The notes beneath the pieces are model-generated. The model saw nothing but the letters and a program-made list of their open reading frames with translations, had not been told where the DNA came from and did no database searches. Position numbers and translations under genes: made by a program. This document shows positions 1-7,977 of a DNA stretch of 9,505 bases, one piece after another (the stretch's first letter is position 1; the number at the start of each line of letters is the position of its first letter). This DNA is from an uncultured Pseudomonadota bacterium (GTDB lineage Bacteria > Pseudomonadota > Gammaproteobacteria > Burkholderiales > SG8-39): NCBI GenBank assembly GCA_903864555.1, contig CAIPGJ010000786.1, forward strand, positions 1 to 9,505, written 5' to 3'.

Positions 1-3
1 AAC

Positions 4-969
4 GTGTTGCGTCCGCTTTGCATCAGCGTTGCCCTTGTCGCCAGTGCCGGCGTCCATGCACAGGACGCGGCCGACAACTGGCCCAACAAGCCGGTGCGCG
101 TCCTGGTCGCGCAGGCGCCCGGTGGCACCGATGTGCAGGCGCGCCTCTATGCCCTCAAGCTGGCGGACCGCTTTGGCGCCACCTTCCTCATCGAGAACCG
201 GCCCGGACGCAACATCGCCTGGACCACGACGGCGCGGGCGCCGGCCGACGGCTATACGCTGCTGGTGGCGGTGCCCGATTTCACCTTCGCCCCGGCACTC
301 TACAAGGACCTGCCGGTGGATCCGGTGAAGGACTTCACCCCGGTGTCCCTGATGAGCCGCGCGCCTTTCTTCCTGGCCGTGAACGCCACCACCGTGCCGG
401 CCAAGACGCTGAAGGAGTTCATCGCGCTGGCCCGCTCGCGACCAGGCAAGCTCAATTTCGGCGCCGGACTGCCCGGGGTGGGCACGCACCTGACCTCGGT
501 GCTGTTCATGACCCAGGCCAATATCAAGGCGGCCTATGTGCCCTACAAGGGCGTGGCGCAGGCGGTGGTGGACCTGCTGGCAGGGCAGATCGATGCCACG
601 GTGTCCACCGGCGTGTCGGTGGGGCAGCACATGAAGTCCGGGCGCCTGCGCGGCCTGGCTGTCACCGCCGGCCAGCGTTCGCGCGAATTTCCGGACATAC
701 CCACCATGGCCGAGCAGGGGGTGCAGGGCGTGGAGGTGCAGACCTTCCATGGCTGGGTCGGACCGGCTGCCATCCCGGCTGCCATCCTGGGCAAACTCAG
801 CGGCGAATTGCAGCGCATCGCCCGCATGCCCGATGTGATCGAGAAGCTGCAGGCGGACAATTCGGAGCCCGTGGGCAGCACGCCCGAGGAGTTCGGGCGC
901 TTCATTGCCACCGAAGTGCCGCGCTGGCGCAAGCTGGTGCAGGAATCCGGCATCGTCATCAGCGACTAG
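4..969 (+). CDS. Bug/TctC-family periplasmic tripartite tricarboxylate transporter substrate-binding protein
   Basis: This is a periplasmic solute-binding protein of the Bug (TctC) family, which captures small carboxylates or related solutes, in some cases for a TctAB-type membrane transporter. The N-terminus has an export signal: a short basic start, a hydrophobic stretch at about residues 5-16 and a VHA cleavage site near residue 19. The mature part opens with the family signature WPNKPVRVLV (26-35), then a PGG..D loop (39-43), ENRPG (64-68) and DGYTLL (82-87), and ends with the usual helical C-terminus. The 321-residue length is normal. The chosen GTG start is only 3 bases from the window edge, and the frame is open upstream, so the true start may lie outside. 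Both ligand-proximal loops look shortened compared with typical members. No tctA or tctB is adjacent, as is common for orphan Bug genes, and the ligand cannot be predicted. Family assignment is firm. Confidence 0.9.
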   Translation: MLRPLCISVALVASAGVHAQDAADNWPNKPVRVLVAQAPGGTDVQARLYALKLADRFGATFLIENRPGRNIAWTTTARAPADGYTLLVAVPDFTFAPALYKDLPVDPVKDFTPVSLMSRAPFFLAVNATTVPAKTLKEFIALARSRPGKLNFGAGLPGVGTHLTSVLFMTQANIKAAYVPYKGVAQAVVDLLAGQIDATVSTGVSVGQHMKSGRLRGLAVTAGQRSREFPDIPTMAEQGVQGVEVQTFHGWVGPAAIPAAILGKLSGELQRIARMPDVIEKLQADNSEPVGSTPEEFGRFIATEVPRWRKLVQESGIVISD

Positions 970-973
970 GCTG

Positions 974-1031
974 ATGCCAAGGCGTGTGATTACATTATCT
1001 TTCTAAAGCCAATGATAAAGAAGATTGGCAT
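974..1031 (-). terminator. Weak hairpin region between convergent genes, possible terminator of the mfd-serB cluster
   Basis: This AT-rich 84-bp gap separates the convergent Bug and serB genes. GCCAAT at 1008-1013 pairs with ATTGGC at 1024-1029 around a 10-nt loop. On the minus strand the hairpin is followed by TTTAGAAA, a poor T-tract. The same right arm could instead pair with ATGCCAA at 974-980 to form a longer-looped alternative. The six-base stem is weak, so the terminator role is an inference from position, not from a canonical structure. Confidence 0.3.
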
Positions 1032-1053
1032 TCAGAATTGATAATATCGTTCA

Positions 1054-1896
1054 TCACGGATAGAGCGCCAGCAACCCGTCCAGTCCCACCTGGTTGAAGC
1101 TGTAGGTGGCCTGTTCGCGCACCACCGGCTTGGCGTGATAGGCGATCGAGACACCGGCCTCGGCCATCATGGCGAGGTCGTTGGCACCGTCGCCCAGTGC
1201 GATCACCTGATCACGGCGCAGGCCCAGGCTGTCTCGCACCTGCGCCAGTTTCGTCGCCTTGGCGCCGGCATCGACGATGTCCCCCAGCACCTGTCCGGTG
1301 AGATGGCCATTGCTGATCTCCAGCGTGTTCGACAGCGTGTGGTCGAGGTTCAGGCGCTGCTTCAGGCGCTCGGTGAAGAAGGTGAAGCCGCCGGAGACCA
1401 GCAGCGTCTTGATGCCCAGGCTGCGCAGCCGGGACAGCATGGCTTCGGCCCCCGGTGACAGGCGCAGGCGCTCGTCGTAGACCCCCTGCAGGGCCGACTC
1501 GGGCAGGCCTTGCAGCAGTCCCACGCGTCGGCGCAGGCTTTCCGGAAAGTCGATCTCCCCGCGCATGGCCGAGGCGGTGATGGCGGCCACCTGCGGCTTG
1601 ATCCCCTGCATGTCGGCGATCTCGTCGATGCATTCGATGGTGATGAGGGTGGAATCCATGTCCATGGCCACCAGGCCGAAGTCGCCCAGTTTGCGGTCCG
1701 AGGGAACATAGGCGTGGTCGATGCCCGCGAGGAATGCGCCGGCCAGCGGGTTGGGCCGCACCTGCAGCAGACGGTAGACCTGCGGCGCCTGCTGCCGCAC
1801 CTCGGTCGCCCGCACCATCGAGGCGATGCTGTGGATGTCCACGGCCGCGGTGGCCTCACCCTGTATCACTAGGTCCAGCATGCTGTGCTCGCTCAA
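1054..1896 (-). CDS. serB: Phosphoserine phosphatase SerB
   Basis: SerB removes phosphate from O-phospho-L-serine in the last step of serine biosynthesis, in the cytoplasm. The 280-residue protein has a divergent N-terminal region (about 1-70, where relatives have an ACT-like domain) followed by a HAD hydrolase domain. HAD motif I is DMDST at 79-83, with D79 the nucleophile and D81 the general acid. SGG at 168-170 is motif II. The lysine of motif III is around 213-216, and GDGAND at 235-240 supplies the Mg-binding aspartates. ITIECIDEIADM, which carries the substrate-contacting glutamate, is present. I chose a TTG start rather than the ATG five codons downstream. AAGGAG lies 6 nt before the TTG, while it is too far from the ATG. 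The TTG also overlaps the stop of the upstream Sel1 gene as TTGA, which suggests translational coupling. It is the last gene of the mfd-Sel1-serB cluster. Confidence 0.96.
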   Translation of the reverse strand: MSEHSMLDLVIQGEATAAVDIHSIASMVRATEVRQQAPQVYRLLQVRPNPLAGAFLAGIDHAYVPSDRKLGDFGLVAMDMDSTLITIECIDEIADMQGIKPQVAAITASAMRGEIDFPESLRRRVGLLQGLPESALQGVYDERLRLSPGAEAMLSRLRSLGIKTLLVSGGFTFFTERLKQRLNLDHTLSNTLEISNGHLTGQVLGDIVDAGAKATKLAQVRDSLGLRRDQVIALGDGANDLAMMAEAGVSIAYHAKPVVREQATYSFNQVGLDGLLALYP

Positions 1897-3074
1897 CGGG
1901 CACTCCTTTGCGTTGTCGTTGTGATCGGAGAGGTCGATGCTGCCGACCTGTTGGCTGGCTTCGCAGCCATCTGCAGGCGCACCTTCCAGAAACCGGCAAG
2001 GGATGGCGAGCGGGGCTGGCCCAATCCGCCGTCCTGGTACAGGCGCAACAGGCGCTGCATGGCCGGCACGTGGCCGGCCGTGGCGCTGGCCCTGTAATAG
2101 CCGAGCGCGCTGGCCGCGAGTTCTGCGGCAGCCTCTGTCTGGCTGGCCTGGGCGGCCTGATTCACCGGCCCTGAGCTTGCGCCGGGCTGTACACCGGAGG
2201 CATCGCCAGCCTGCGCCTGTTCCAGCGCGCGGGCTGCCTCCCACGCTGCCAGCGGATGATCCTGGTCGGCGGCAGCGCGCAGCCATGTGGTTGCGGCCAG
2301 CGTGTCGCGTGGCAGTCCCTGTCCGGACATCAGCAGCAGGCCCAGCCGGTACTGCGCTTCGGCATGGCCCTGGCGTGCGGCGCGGCCGAACCAGTCGGCT
2401 GCCCTGGCCGCATCGGCGCGCTGGCCGGCAAGCCCTTGCAGCGAGATCAATCCGAGTTGCGCCTCCGCCGGGGCATAGCCCGTGGCGGCAGCCTGCTGCA
2501 GCAGTGCCAGCATCCGGGCATCGTCAGGTGGCATGCCGACGGCGCGGCCGTGCATCAACGCCAGGTTGTACTGCGAGGGGGCGAAGCCCAGCTTCGCGGC
2601 GCGCTCATACCAGATCCGGGCGATGCTCAAGGTGACCGGCACGCCCAGTCCGTCGTGGTGCAGCGCCGCCAGGTTGTTCATGGCGCCCGGGTGTCCGGCC
2701 AGTGCCGCGCGGTAATACCAGTTGGCCGACTCGGCGTACTGGGCGGTGGTGGCGCCGGGAAGCGATTCCAGCATCAGCCCCAGCGTGTATTGGGCCTCGC
2801 GGCTGAGGGCATAACCGGCCGGCCGCAGCATCTGCAGCGCGCCCTGGGTGTCGCCCTCTGCGTAGGCCTTGCTTGCAGCGTCGATCAGGGCCCGGGTCTG
2901 CGGCGATATCGGGGGGAGCGCCACGGGCGTTGCAGTCGCCGCAGTCGTTGCAGGTGCAGCGGTCCCTGCAGTGGCAGCCCAGGCCTGCGGCATCATCATC
3001 AGGGCCGCCACCATCCACCAAGCGGCCGGGGTGGGTGTGGCCGTCGGGTTGCCACGGGAAGGCGCGGGGCGCAT
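1893..3074 (-). CDS. Secreted Sel1-repeat (TPR-like) protein of unknown function
   Basis: This is a 393-residue protein built of Sel1-like repeats, helical hairpins that usually act as protein-binding scaffolds. An N-terminal signal peptide (hydrophobic core at about 17-29, AWA cleavage site near 31-33) sends it to the periplasm. There is no cysteine for a lipobox. After an Ala/Thr/Pro-rich linker (34-58), repeats run from about 91 to 276, visible as recurring units such as SANWYYRAALAGHPGAMNNL, WYERAAKLGFAPSQYNLALM and WFGRAARQGHAEAQYRLGLL. A Gln/Ala-rich stretch (about 284-320) and one further repeat-like segment (about 323-351) follow, then a low-complexity tail. The ATG lies 2 nt after the mfd stop with GGTGA 7 nt upstream, and its TGA overlaps the serB TTG start. 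Lying between mfd and serB implies co-transcription but not a shared function. The partner is unknown. Confidence 0.88.
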   Translation of the reverse strand: MRPAPSRGNPTATPTPAAWWMVAALMMMPQAWAATAGTAAPATTAATATPVALPPISPQTRALIDAASKAYAEGDTQGALQMLRPAGYALSREAQYTLGLMLESLPGATTAQYAESANWYYRAALAGHPGAMNNLAALHHDGLGVPVTLSIARIWYERAAKLGFAPSQYNLALMHGRAVGMPPDDARMLALLQQAAATGYAPAEAQLGLISLQGLAGQRADAARAADWFGRAARQGHAEAQYRLGLLLMSGQGLPRDTLAATTWLRAAADQDHPLAAWEAARALEQAQAGDASGVQPGASSGPVNQAAQASQTEAAAELAASALGYYRASATAGHVPAMQRLLRLYQDGGLGQPRSPSLAGFWKVRLQMAAKPANRSAASTSPITTTTQRSAR

Positions 3075-3076
3075 GC

Positions 3077-6000
3077 TCAGGTCACCTGTTTCAGCGCAGC
3101 CTTCTGCGCCAGGTCCTTGAACACTTCGCGCACCGCGGCAGCCCGCTCCTCGACCTCGCTGGTGACGCGCTCGATGCGCAGCTTGGCCGGGCCGGTGAGG
3201 CGCCAGCCGCGCCGGCTCTGCACCAGCTTCATCACGCCCACCGGGTCGAGCGGCGGATGCGGCACGAACTGCAGTTGCAGGGTTTCGCTGGTGGCATCCA
3301 GCCTGGCCACGCCCAGCGGCTTGCCGAGGATGCGCAGGCCATGGCTCTCGATGAGTGCGCGTGCCGGCGGCGGCAGGTCGCCGAAACGGTCGATCAGTTC
3401 CTCGCGCATCAGCTGCAACTGGTCCATGGTCTCGCAGTTGGCGAAGCGCTTGTAGAGCACCAGGCGTTCATGCACGTCGTGGCAGAAGTCCGCCGGCAGC
3501 AAGGCCGGCACATGCAGGTTGATCTCGGTGATGGCATCGAAGGGCTGATCAAGGTCGGGCTCGCGCCCGGCCTTGAGCGAGCGCACCGCATGGTTGAGCA
3601 TGTCGGTGTACATGGCAAAGCCGATGGCCTGCATGTCGCCCGATTGCGAATCACCCAGGACTTCACCGGCACCGCGGATCTCCAGGTCGTGCATGGCGAG
3701 GAAGAAGCCCGAGCCGAGCTCCTCCATCATCTGGATCGCCTCCAGCCGCTTCTTGGCGGTGGCCGAGAGCGCCTCTTCGTCGGGCGTGAGCAGGTAGGCA
3801 TAGGCCTGGTGGTGCGAGCGGCCGACGCGGCCGCGCAGCTGGTGCAGCTGCGCCAGGCCGAACTTGTCGGCGCGGTTGATGATGATGGTGTTGGCGGTGG
3901 CGATGTCGATGCCGGTCTCGATGATGGTCGAACACAGCAGCAGGTTGTGGCGCTGCTGCACGAAGTCGCGCATCACCCGCTCCAGTTGCACATCGGGCAT
4001 CTGCCCATGGGCCATCGCCACGCGTGCTTCCGGCAGCAGCTTCTCGATCCGGTCTTTCATGCCGACCATGGTCTCGACATCGTTGTGCAGGAAGTAGATC
4101 TGTCCGCCGCGCTTCAATTCACGCAGCGCCGCCTCGCGGATCACCGCCGGAGAATAGGCCTGCACGAAAGTCTTGATGGCCAGGCGTCGCTGTGGCGCGG
4201 TGGCGATCACCGACAGGTCGCGCAGGCCTTCCAGCGACATGGCCAGGGTGCGCGGGATGGGCGTCGCCGTGAGGGTGAGCATGTCCACTTCGGCGCGAAG
4301 CTTCTTCAGCGCCTCCTTCTGGCGCACGCCGAAGCGGTGCTCCTCGTCCACCACCACCAGGCCCAGGCGTTTGAATTTCACATCCTTCTGCAGCAGCTTG
4401 TGGGTGCCGATGACGATGTCGATGGTGCCGTCGCCGGCGCCGGCCACGGCAGCCGCGGTTTCCTTGGCGGTGCGAAAGCGCGACATTTCGGCGATGCGCA
4501 CCGGCCACTCGGCAAAGCGGTCCTTGAAGGTCTGGTAATGCTGTTCGGCGAGCAGTGTGGTGGGGGCCAGCACCGCCACCTGCATGCCATCGGCCACGGC
4601 AACGAAGGCGGCGCGCAGCGCCACTTCGGTCTTGCCGAAGCCGACATCGCCGCACACCAGCCGGTCCATGGCCTTGCCGTCCAGCATGTCCTTCACCACC
4701 GCCTGGATGGCACCGGCCTGGTCGGGTGTTTCCTCGAAGCCGAAGCCCTCGGCGAAGGCGGCATAGTCATGCTGGTTCAGCTTGAAGCTGCGGCCCAGGC
4801 GGGCGGCGCGCTGGGCATACAGGTGCAGCAGTTCCGCGGCGGTGTCGCGCACTTCGCGCGCGGCCTTCTTCTTCGCCTTCTCCCAGGCGTCGCCGCCCAG
4901 CCGGTGCACCGGCGCCGTTTCGGGCGGACCACCGGTGTAGCGTGCGATCAGCGTGAGTTGCGCCACCGGGACGTAGAGCTTGTCCTCGCCGGCATAGGTG
5001 ATGAGGAGGAACTCATTCTCGCCTTCGCCCAGGTCCAGGCTCACCAGCCCCTGGTAGCGGCCGATGCCGTGCAGGGTGTGCACCACCGGATCGCCGACGC
5101 GCAGCTCCGACAGGTCGCGCAGCATGCCTTCGACGGTGGTCTGGCGGGCGCGCTCGCGGGCATGGCTGCGCGCCGTGCCGGTGTAGAGCTCGGACTCGGT
5201 GACGATGGCGATGCGTTCGTCACGCAGCATGAAGCCATTGATCAGAGGGCCGACGCCCAGCATCAGCGGTTCATCCGCGGCCATGAAGGCCGCATGGCTG
5301 TCAGCCACCCGCGGGCGCAGGCCGTATTCGGCAAAGGACTGCAGCAGGGTTTCGCGCCGGCCCGGCGACTCCGCCAGCACCAGCACGCGGCAGCCGCCGG
5401 CCGAGAGCAGGGCCTTCAGCTTGTGCAATGGGTCGGCGGCGCGACGCTCGACGCCGACATCGGGCAGGGCGGCGGCACCGGGCAGTTCCGAGCGCCGGCG
5501 CTCGAAGGGCTTCAGCTCGCCGAAGAAGCCTTCGGCGCTGAGGTAGAGAGCGGCAGGCGGCAGCACCGGCCGGGTGCGGTCACCCGAGAGCAGCTTGTAG
5601 CGAATGGCCGCGTCCTGCCAGAACGCGGTGAGCGCCGCATGCAGTTCGCCGTGCAGGGACACATGCGTGTCCTGTGGCAGGTACTGGAACAGGGTCGCCG
5701 TTGCCTCGAAGAACAGTGGCAGGAAGTATTCGATGCCGGGCGGGATGGTGCCGTTGGACACATCCTTGTAAATGGTGCTCTTGGACGGATCGCCTTCGAA
5801 GGATTCCCGGAACTGCGCGCGGAACCGCGTTCTGGCCGTGTCGTCGGTGGGGAACTCGCGCGCTGGCAGCAGCCGGATCTCCGGCACCGTGTAGAGAGTG
5901 CGCTGCGTGTCGACATCGAAAGTGCGGATGGACTCGATGTCATCGTCCATCAGGTCGATGCGATAGGGCAGGGCGCTGCCCATGGGGAACAGGTCCACCA

Positions 6001-6556
6001 GCCCGCCGCGCACGCAGTACTCGCCGGGGGCGATCACCTGCGTCACATGGGTGTAGCCCGCCAGGGTGAGCTGCGAGCGCAAGCCGTCGAGCGAGAGCCG
6101 GCCGCCTTTTTTCAGGAAGAAGGTGTAGGCGGCCAGATAGGCAGGCGGTGCGATGCGCGTGAGCGCCGTGGTCGCGGGAACGATGAGCACGTCGAACTCC
6201 CGCTGCGCAATGCGATGCAGGGTTTCCAGTCGCTCGGATATCAGGTCGTGGTGGGGCGAGAATCCGTCATAGGGCAACGTCTCCCAGTCCGGAAACAGGG
6301 TGACGCGCAGCGAGGGTTCGAACCAGCCCAGTTCTTCCTTGAGGCGGGGGGCGTCGGTGGCGCGGGCGCAGAACACCGCCAGCACGGCGCCGGCGGCATG
6401 CGCCTGGCGTGCCGAGCGCGCCAGTGCGAGGGCATCGGCCGAGCCGGGCAGGCGCGGCGCGTCAGCCGCGGGGGGCATGGGTGTCAGGGAGGTGTCCTCC
6501 TGCCCAGGCGCTGCACCGTGGTTCGGGGCTTCTTCAGGTAATTCCGGTGCGTTCAT
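3077..6556 (-). CDS. mfd: Transcription-repair coupling factor Mfd
   Basis: Mfd is a cytoplasmic DNA translocase that pushes stalled RNA polymerase off damaged template and recruits UvrA to start strand-specific nucleotide excision repair. The 1159-residue length matches the family (E. coli 1148). The UvrB-like N-terminal module shows DWETLPYD (90-97) and GEY..RGGLVDLFP (178-191). The RNA polymerase interaction domain starts near 486 (RVGDPVVHTLHGIGRY). The RecG-like motor has Walker A GDVGFGKT (636-643, K642), DEEH (737-740), TATPIPRT (763-770) and QLRGRVGR (906-913). The C-terminal regulatory domain covers about 1010-1159. All motifs are intact. The first 26 residues are Pro/Glu-rich and probably disordered. 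The ATG at 6556 has a poor ribosome binding site, so M27 or a nearby codon could be the real start. A strong AGGAGG sits at 6501-6496, but it is 17 nt from M27. The gene leads the cluster and is divergent from ispD. Confidence 0.99.
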   Translation of the reverse strand: MNAPELPEEAPNHGAAPGQEDTSLTPMPPAADAPRLPGSADALALARSARQAHAAGAVLAVFCARATDAPRLKEELGWFEPSLRVTLFPDWETLPYDGFSPHHDLISERLETLHRIAQREFDVLIVPATTALTRIAPPAYLAAYTFFLKKGGRLSLDGLRSQLTLAGYTHVTQVIAPGEYCVRGGLVDLFPMGSALPYRIDLMDDDIESIRTFDVDTQRTLYTVPEIRLLPAREFPTDDTARTRFRAQFRESFEGDPSKSTIYKDVSNGTIPPGIEYFLPLFFEATATLFQYLPQDTHVSLHGELHAALTAFWQDAAIRYKLLSGDRTRPVLPPAALYLSAEGFFGELKPFERRRSELPGAAALPDVGVERRAADPLHKLKALLSAGGCRVLVLAESPGRRETLLQSFAEYGLRPRVADSHAAFMAADEPLMLGVGPLINGFMLRDERIAIVTESELYTGTARSHARERARQTTVEGMLRDLSELRVGDPVVHTLHGIGRYQGLVSLDLGEGENEFLLITYAGEDKLYVPVAQLTLIARYTGGPPETAPVHRLGGDAWEKAKKKAAREVRDTAAELLHLYAQRAARLGRSFKLNQHDYAAFAEGFGFEETPDQAGAIQAVVKDMLDGKAMDRLVCGDVGFGKTEVALRAAFVAVADGMQVAVLAPTTLLAEQHYQTFKDRFAEWPVRIAEMSRFRTAKETAAAVAGAGDGTIDIVIGTHKLLQKDVKFKRLGLVVVDEEHRFGVRQKEALKKLRAEVDMLTLTATPIPRTLAMSLEGLRDLSVIATAPQRRLAIKTFVQAYSPAVIREAALRELKRGGQIYFLHNDVETMVGMKDRIEKLLPEARVAMAHGQMPDVQLERVMRDFVQQRHNLLLCSTIIETGIDIATANTIIINRADKFGLAQLHQLRGRVGRSHHQAYAYLLTPDEEALSATAKKRLEAIQMMEELGSGFFLAMHDLEIRGAGEVLGDSQSGDMQAIGFAMYTDMLNHAVRSLKAGREPDLDQPFDAITEINLHVPALLPADFCHDVHERLVLYKRFANCETMDQLQLMREELIDRFGDLPPPARALIESHGLRILGKPLGVARLDATSETLQLQFVPHPPLDPVGVMKLVQSRRGWRLTGPAKLRIERVTSEVEERAAAVREVFKDLAQKAALKQVT

Positions 6557-6588
6557 GTGTTTTTCAGAAATGGCAAAGCCCGCGTTTC

Positions 6589-6633
6589 ACCCCGCCACTG
6601 AAAGACGTTCTGCGCGAACGCCGGCACGGCGGG
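6589..6633. other. Nested inverted repeats in the mfd leader
   Basis: CCCGCC (6589-6594) is complementary to GGCGGG (6628-6633). Between them lie two smaller hairpins: CGTTC-TGCGC-GAACG (6606-6620) and GCCG-GCA-CGGC (6620-6630, which shares part of the outer arm). In the predicted mfd transcript this would be folded 5' leader. It matches no riboswitch class I know and could also be an operator-like palindrome. Confidence 0.25.
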
Positions 6634-6652
6634 ATCAAACACGGGGCACGGC

Positions 6653-6662
6653 TATAATTATA
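6653..6662. promoter_or_regulatory. Palindromic -10 element for divergent mfd and ispD transcription
   Basis: TATAATTATA at 6653-6662 is its own reverse complement, so a perfect TATAAT -10 hexamer is present on both strands: plus 6653-6658 toward ispD, minus 6662-6657 toward mfd. It is the only consensus -10 in the 169-bp gap between the two starts. Start sites near 6665 (plus) and 6650 (minus) would give leaders of roughly 60 and 95 nt. No good -35 hexamer or extended TG motif is visible on either side, so promoter strength is uncertain. Confidence 0.55.
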
Positions 6663-6725
6663 TCGTTCGTACACCCCCATCCTTCACTCCTTCCCTCATT
6701 CCTGCTCTCTCATTGCGGGGCATTC

Positions 6726-7445
6726 TTGGCATCGAAACTCTACGGACTGATCCCCGCAGCCGGTACCGGCGAGCGCTTTTCCGGCATGCCCGGCAGCCTG
6801 CCCAAGCAGTATCAGCGCCTCGACTCTGCCTCGGGCGTGCGGACGATGCTGGAACATTCGGTGCGGGCACTGCTGGCGCTGCCCGACATCGATGTCGTGT
6901 TCGTGGTGCTGGCGGCGGGTGATGCGCACTTTCGCGCCATCGACTGGTCGGATGTGAAAGCGCGGGTCGAGCCGCTCTACTGTGGTGGCGCCAGCCGGCG
7001 CGACAGCGTGCTCAACGGGCTGGTGGCGATGGAGGATTCCGTCGATCCGGATGACTGGGTCCTGGTGCATGACGGGGCACGGCCCTGCCTGGGCGCGGTG
7101 TCCCTCAGGCGCCTGGTGGACGAAGTGGCAGGCGATGCCGAGGGCCCGGGTGGCATTCTGGCCGTGCCGGTGGCGGACACGCTCAAGCATGCCGACAATC
7201 AGGGTTGCATTGCCGCCACCGCGCCGCGCGACGGGCTGTGGCAGGCGCAGACGCCGCAGATGTTCAGGCATGGCTTGCTGACGCGCGCAATGGCTGCGGC
7301 GCTGCAGGTCACCGACGAGGCGGGGGCGGTCGAGCAGCTTGGTCTGCGTCCCCGCCTGGTGCGCGGCAGTTCCCGCAATCTCAAGGTGACTTTGCGCGAG
7401 GACCTGACGCTGGCAGAACTGATCCTGCGCCAGGCCGACCAATGA
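6726..7445 (+). CDS. ispD: 2-C-methyl-D-erythritol 4-phosphate cytidylyltransferase IspD
   Basis: IspD joins CTP to 2-C-methyl-D-erythritol 4-phosphate, giving CDP-methylerythritol in the MEP route to isoprenoid precursors. From a TTG start the protein has 239 residues (E. coli 236). The nucleotide-binding signature [11 protein letters not shown] (8-18) is followed by PKQY (26-29), with R17 and K27 as the phosphate-contacting residues. GGASRRDSV (87-95), VHDGARPC (114-121), TDEAGAVE (197-204) and NLKVT (219-223) complete the family motifs. No ATG lies in the correct place. The TTG gives the expected N-terminus and has a GGGG stretch about 6 nt upstream, a modest ribosome binding site. The frame stays open well upstream, but that part lies over the mfd start and promoter region and is not coding. 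ispF follows after 37 nt, consistent with an ispDF operon. Confidence 0.96.
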   Translation: MASKLYGLIPAAGTGERFSGMPGSLPKQYQRLDSASGVRTMLEHSVRALLALPDIDVVFVVLAAGDAHFRAIDWSDVKARVEPLYCGGASRRDSVLNGLVAMEDSVDPDDWVLVHDGARPCLGAVSLRRLVDEVAGDAEGPGGILAVPVADTLKHADNQGCIAATAPRDGLWQAQTPQMFRHGLLTRAMAAALQVTDEAGAVEQLGLRPRLVRGSSRNLKVTLREDLTLAELILRQADQ

Positions 7446-7482
7446 GGCAGCAGGCAGAACCATTGAAGCAGGAAAGGCAGGC

Positions 7483-7977
7483 ATGCGCATAGGACAAGGT
7501 TTTGACGTGCACGCACTGGTGGCCGGGCGCAAGCTCATCATTGGCGGCGTGCATATTCCCTGGGACCAGGGGCTGGACGGGCATTCCGATGCCGATGTGC
7601 TGCTGCACGCCATTACCGATGCGCTCCTCGGCGCAGCCGGTTTGGGCGACATCGGCCGGCATTTCCCGGACACCGACGCGCGCTACAAGGGCGTCGACAG
7701 CCGCGTGCTGCTGCGCGCGACCAATCGGCTGCTGTTCCAGGCGGGCTGGTATCTGTCCAACCTTGACGCCACCATCATTGCGCAGGCGCCGAAGATGGCG
7801 CCGCACATTGCCGCCATGGAAGCCAACATCGCCGCCGACCTGAACGTGATGAAGAGCGCCATCAACATCAAGGCCAAGACCACCGAACGCCTGGGGTTCA
7901 CCGGGCGCGGGGAAGGCATTGCGGCGGAAGCCGTCGCCCTGATCCTGCCGGTGCCCCAGCACAACAACGGGGATTAG
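7483..7977 (+). CDS. ispF: 2-C-methyl-D-erythritol 2,4-cyclodiphosphate synthase IspF
   Basis: IspF cyclises CDP-methylerythritol 2-phosphate to methylerythritol 2,4-cyclodiphosphate with release of CMP, two steps after IspD in the same pathway. It normally works as a trimer with a divalent metal in the active site. The 164 residues (E. coli 159) start [10 protein letters not shown], with the metal ligands D8, H10 and H42 (in [10 protein letters not shown], 33-42) all present. [10 protein letters not shown] (56-65) and [13 protein letters not shown] (133-145), which bind the substrate and the CMP moiety, are also intact. The ATG has a GGAAAGG purine stretch just upstream. The intermediate gene ispE is not in the window, as expected where it sits elsewhere. 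The last base of the TAG stop is also the first base of a 63-bp inverted repeat. Confidence 0.98.
   Translation: MRIGQGFDVHALVAGRKLIIGGVHIPWDQGLDGHSDADVLLHAITDALLGAAGLGDIGRHFPDTDARYKGVDSRVLLRATNRLLFQAGWYLSNLDATIIAQAPKMAPHIAAMEANIAADLNVMKSAINIKAKTTERLGFTGRGEGIAAEAVALILPVPQHNNGD

Noticed and set aside
1897..2286. N-terminal extension of the SerB frame up to 2286, as if a 410-residue protein
   Set aside because: It overlaps the well-supported Sel1 gene in another frame, has an arginine-rich shadow composition, and the TTG at 1896 has a good ribosome binding site and gives normal SerB length.
2873..6541. Very long plus-strand open frame of 1222 codons opposite mfd and part of the Sel1 gene
   Set aside because: It is antisense to the unmistakable Mfd sequence, and its translation is rich in His, Gln, Arg and Gly with no recognisable domain. 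GC-rich codon usage on one strand often leaves a stop-free frame on the other.
6300..6725. Upstream extension of the IspD frame over the mfd start
   Set aside because: The IspD domain begins right after the TTG at 6726. The upstream part overlaps mfd coding sequence and the divergent promoter.
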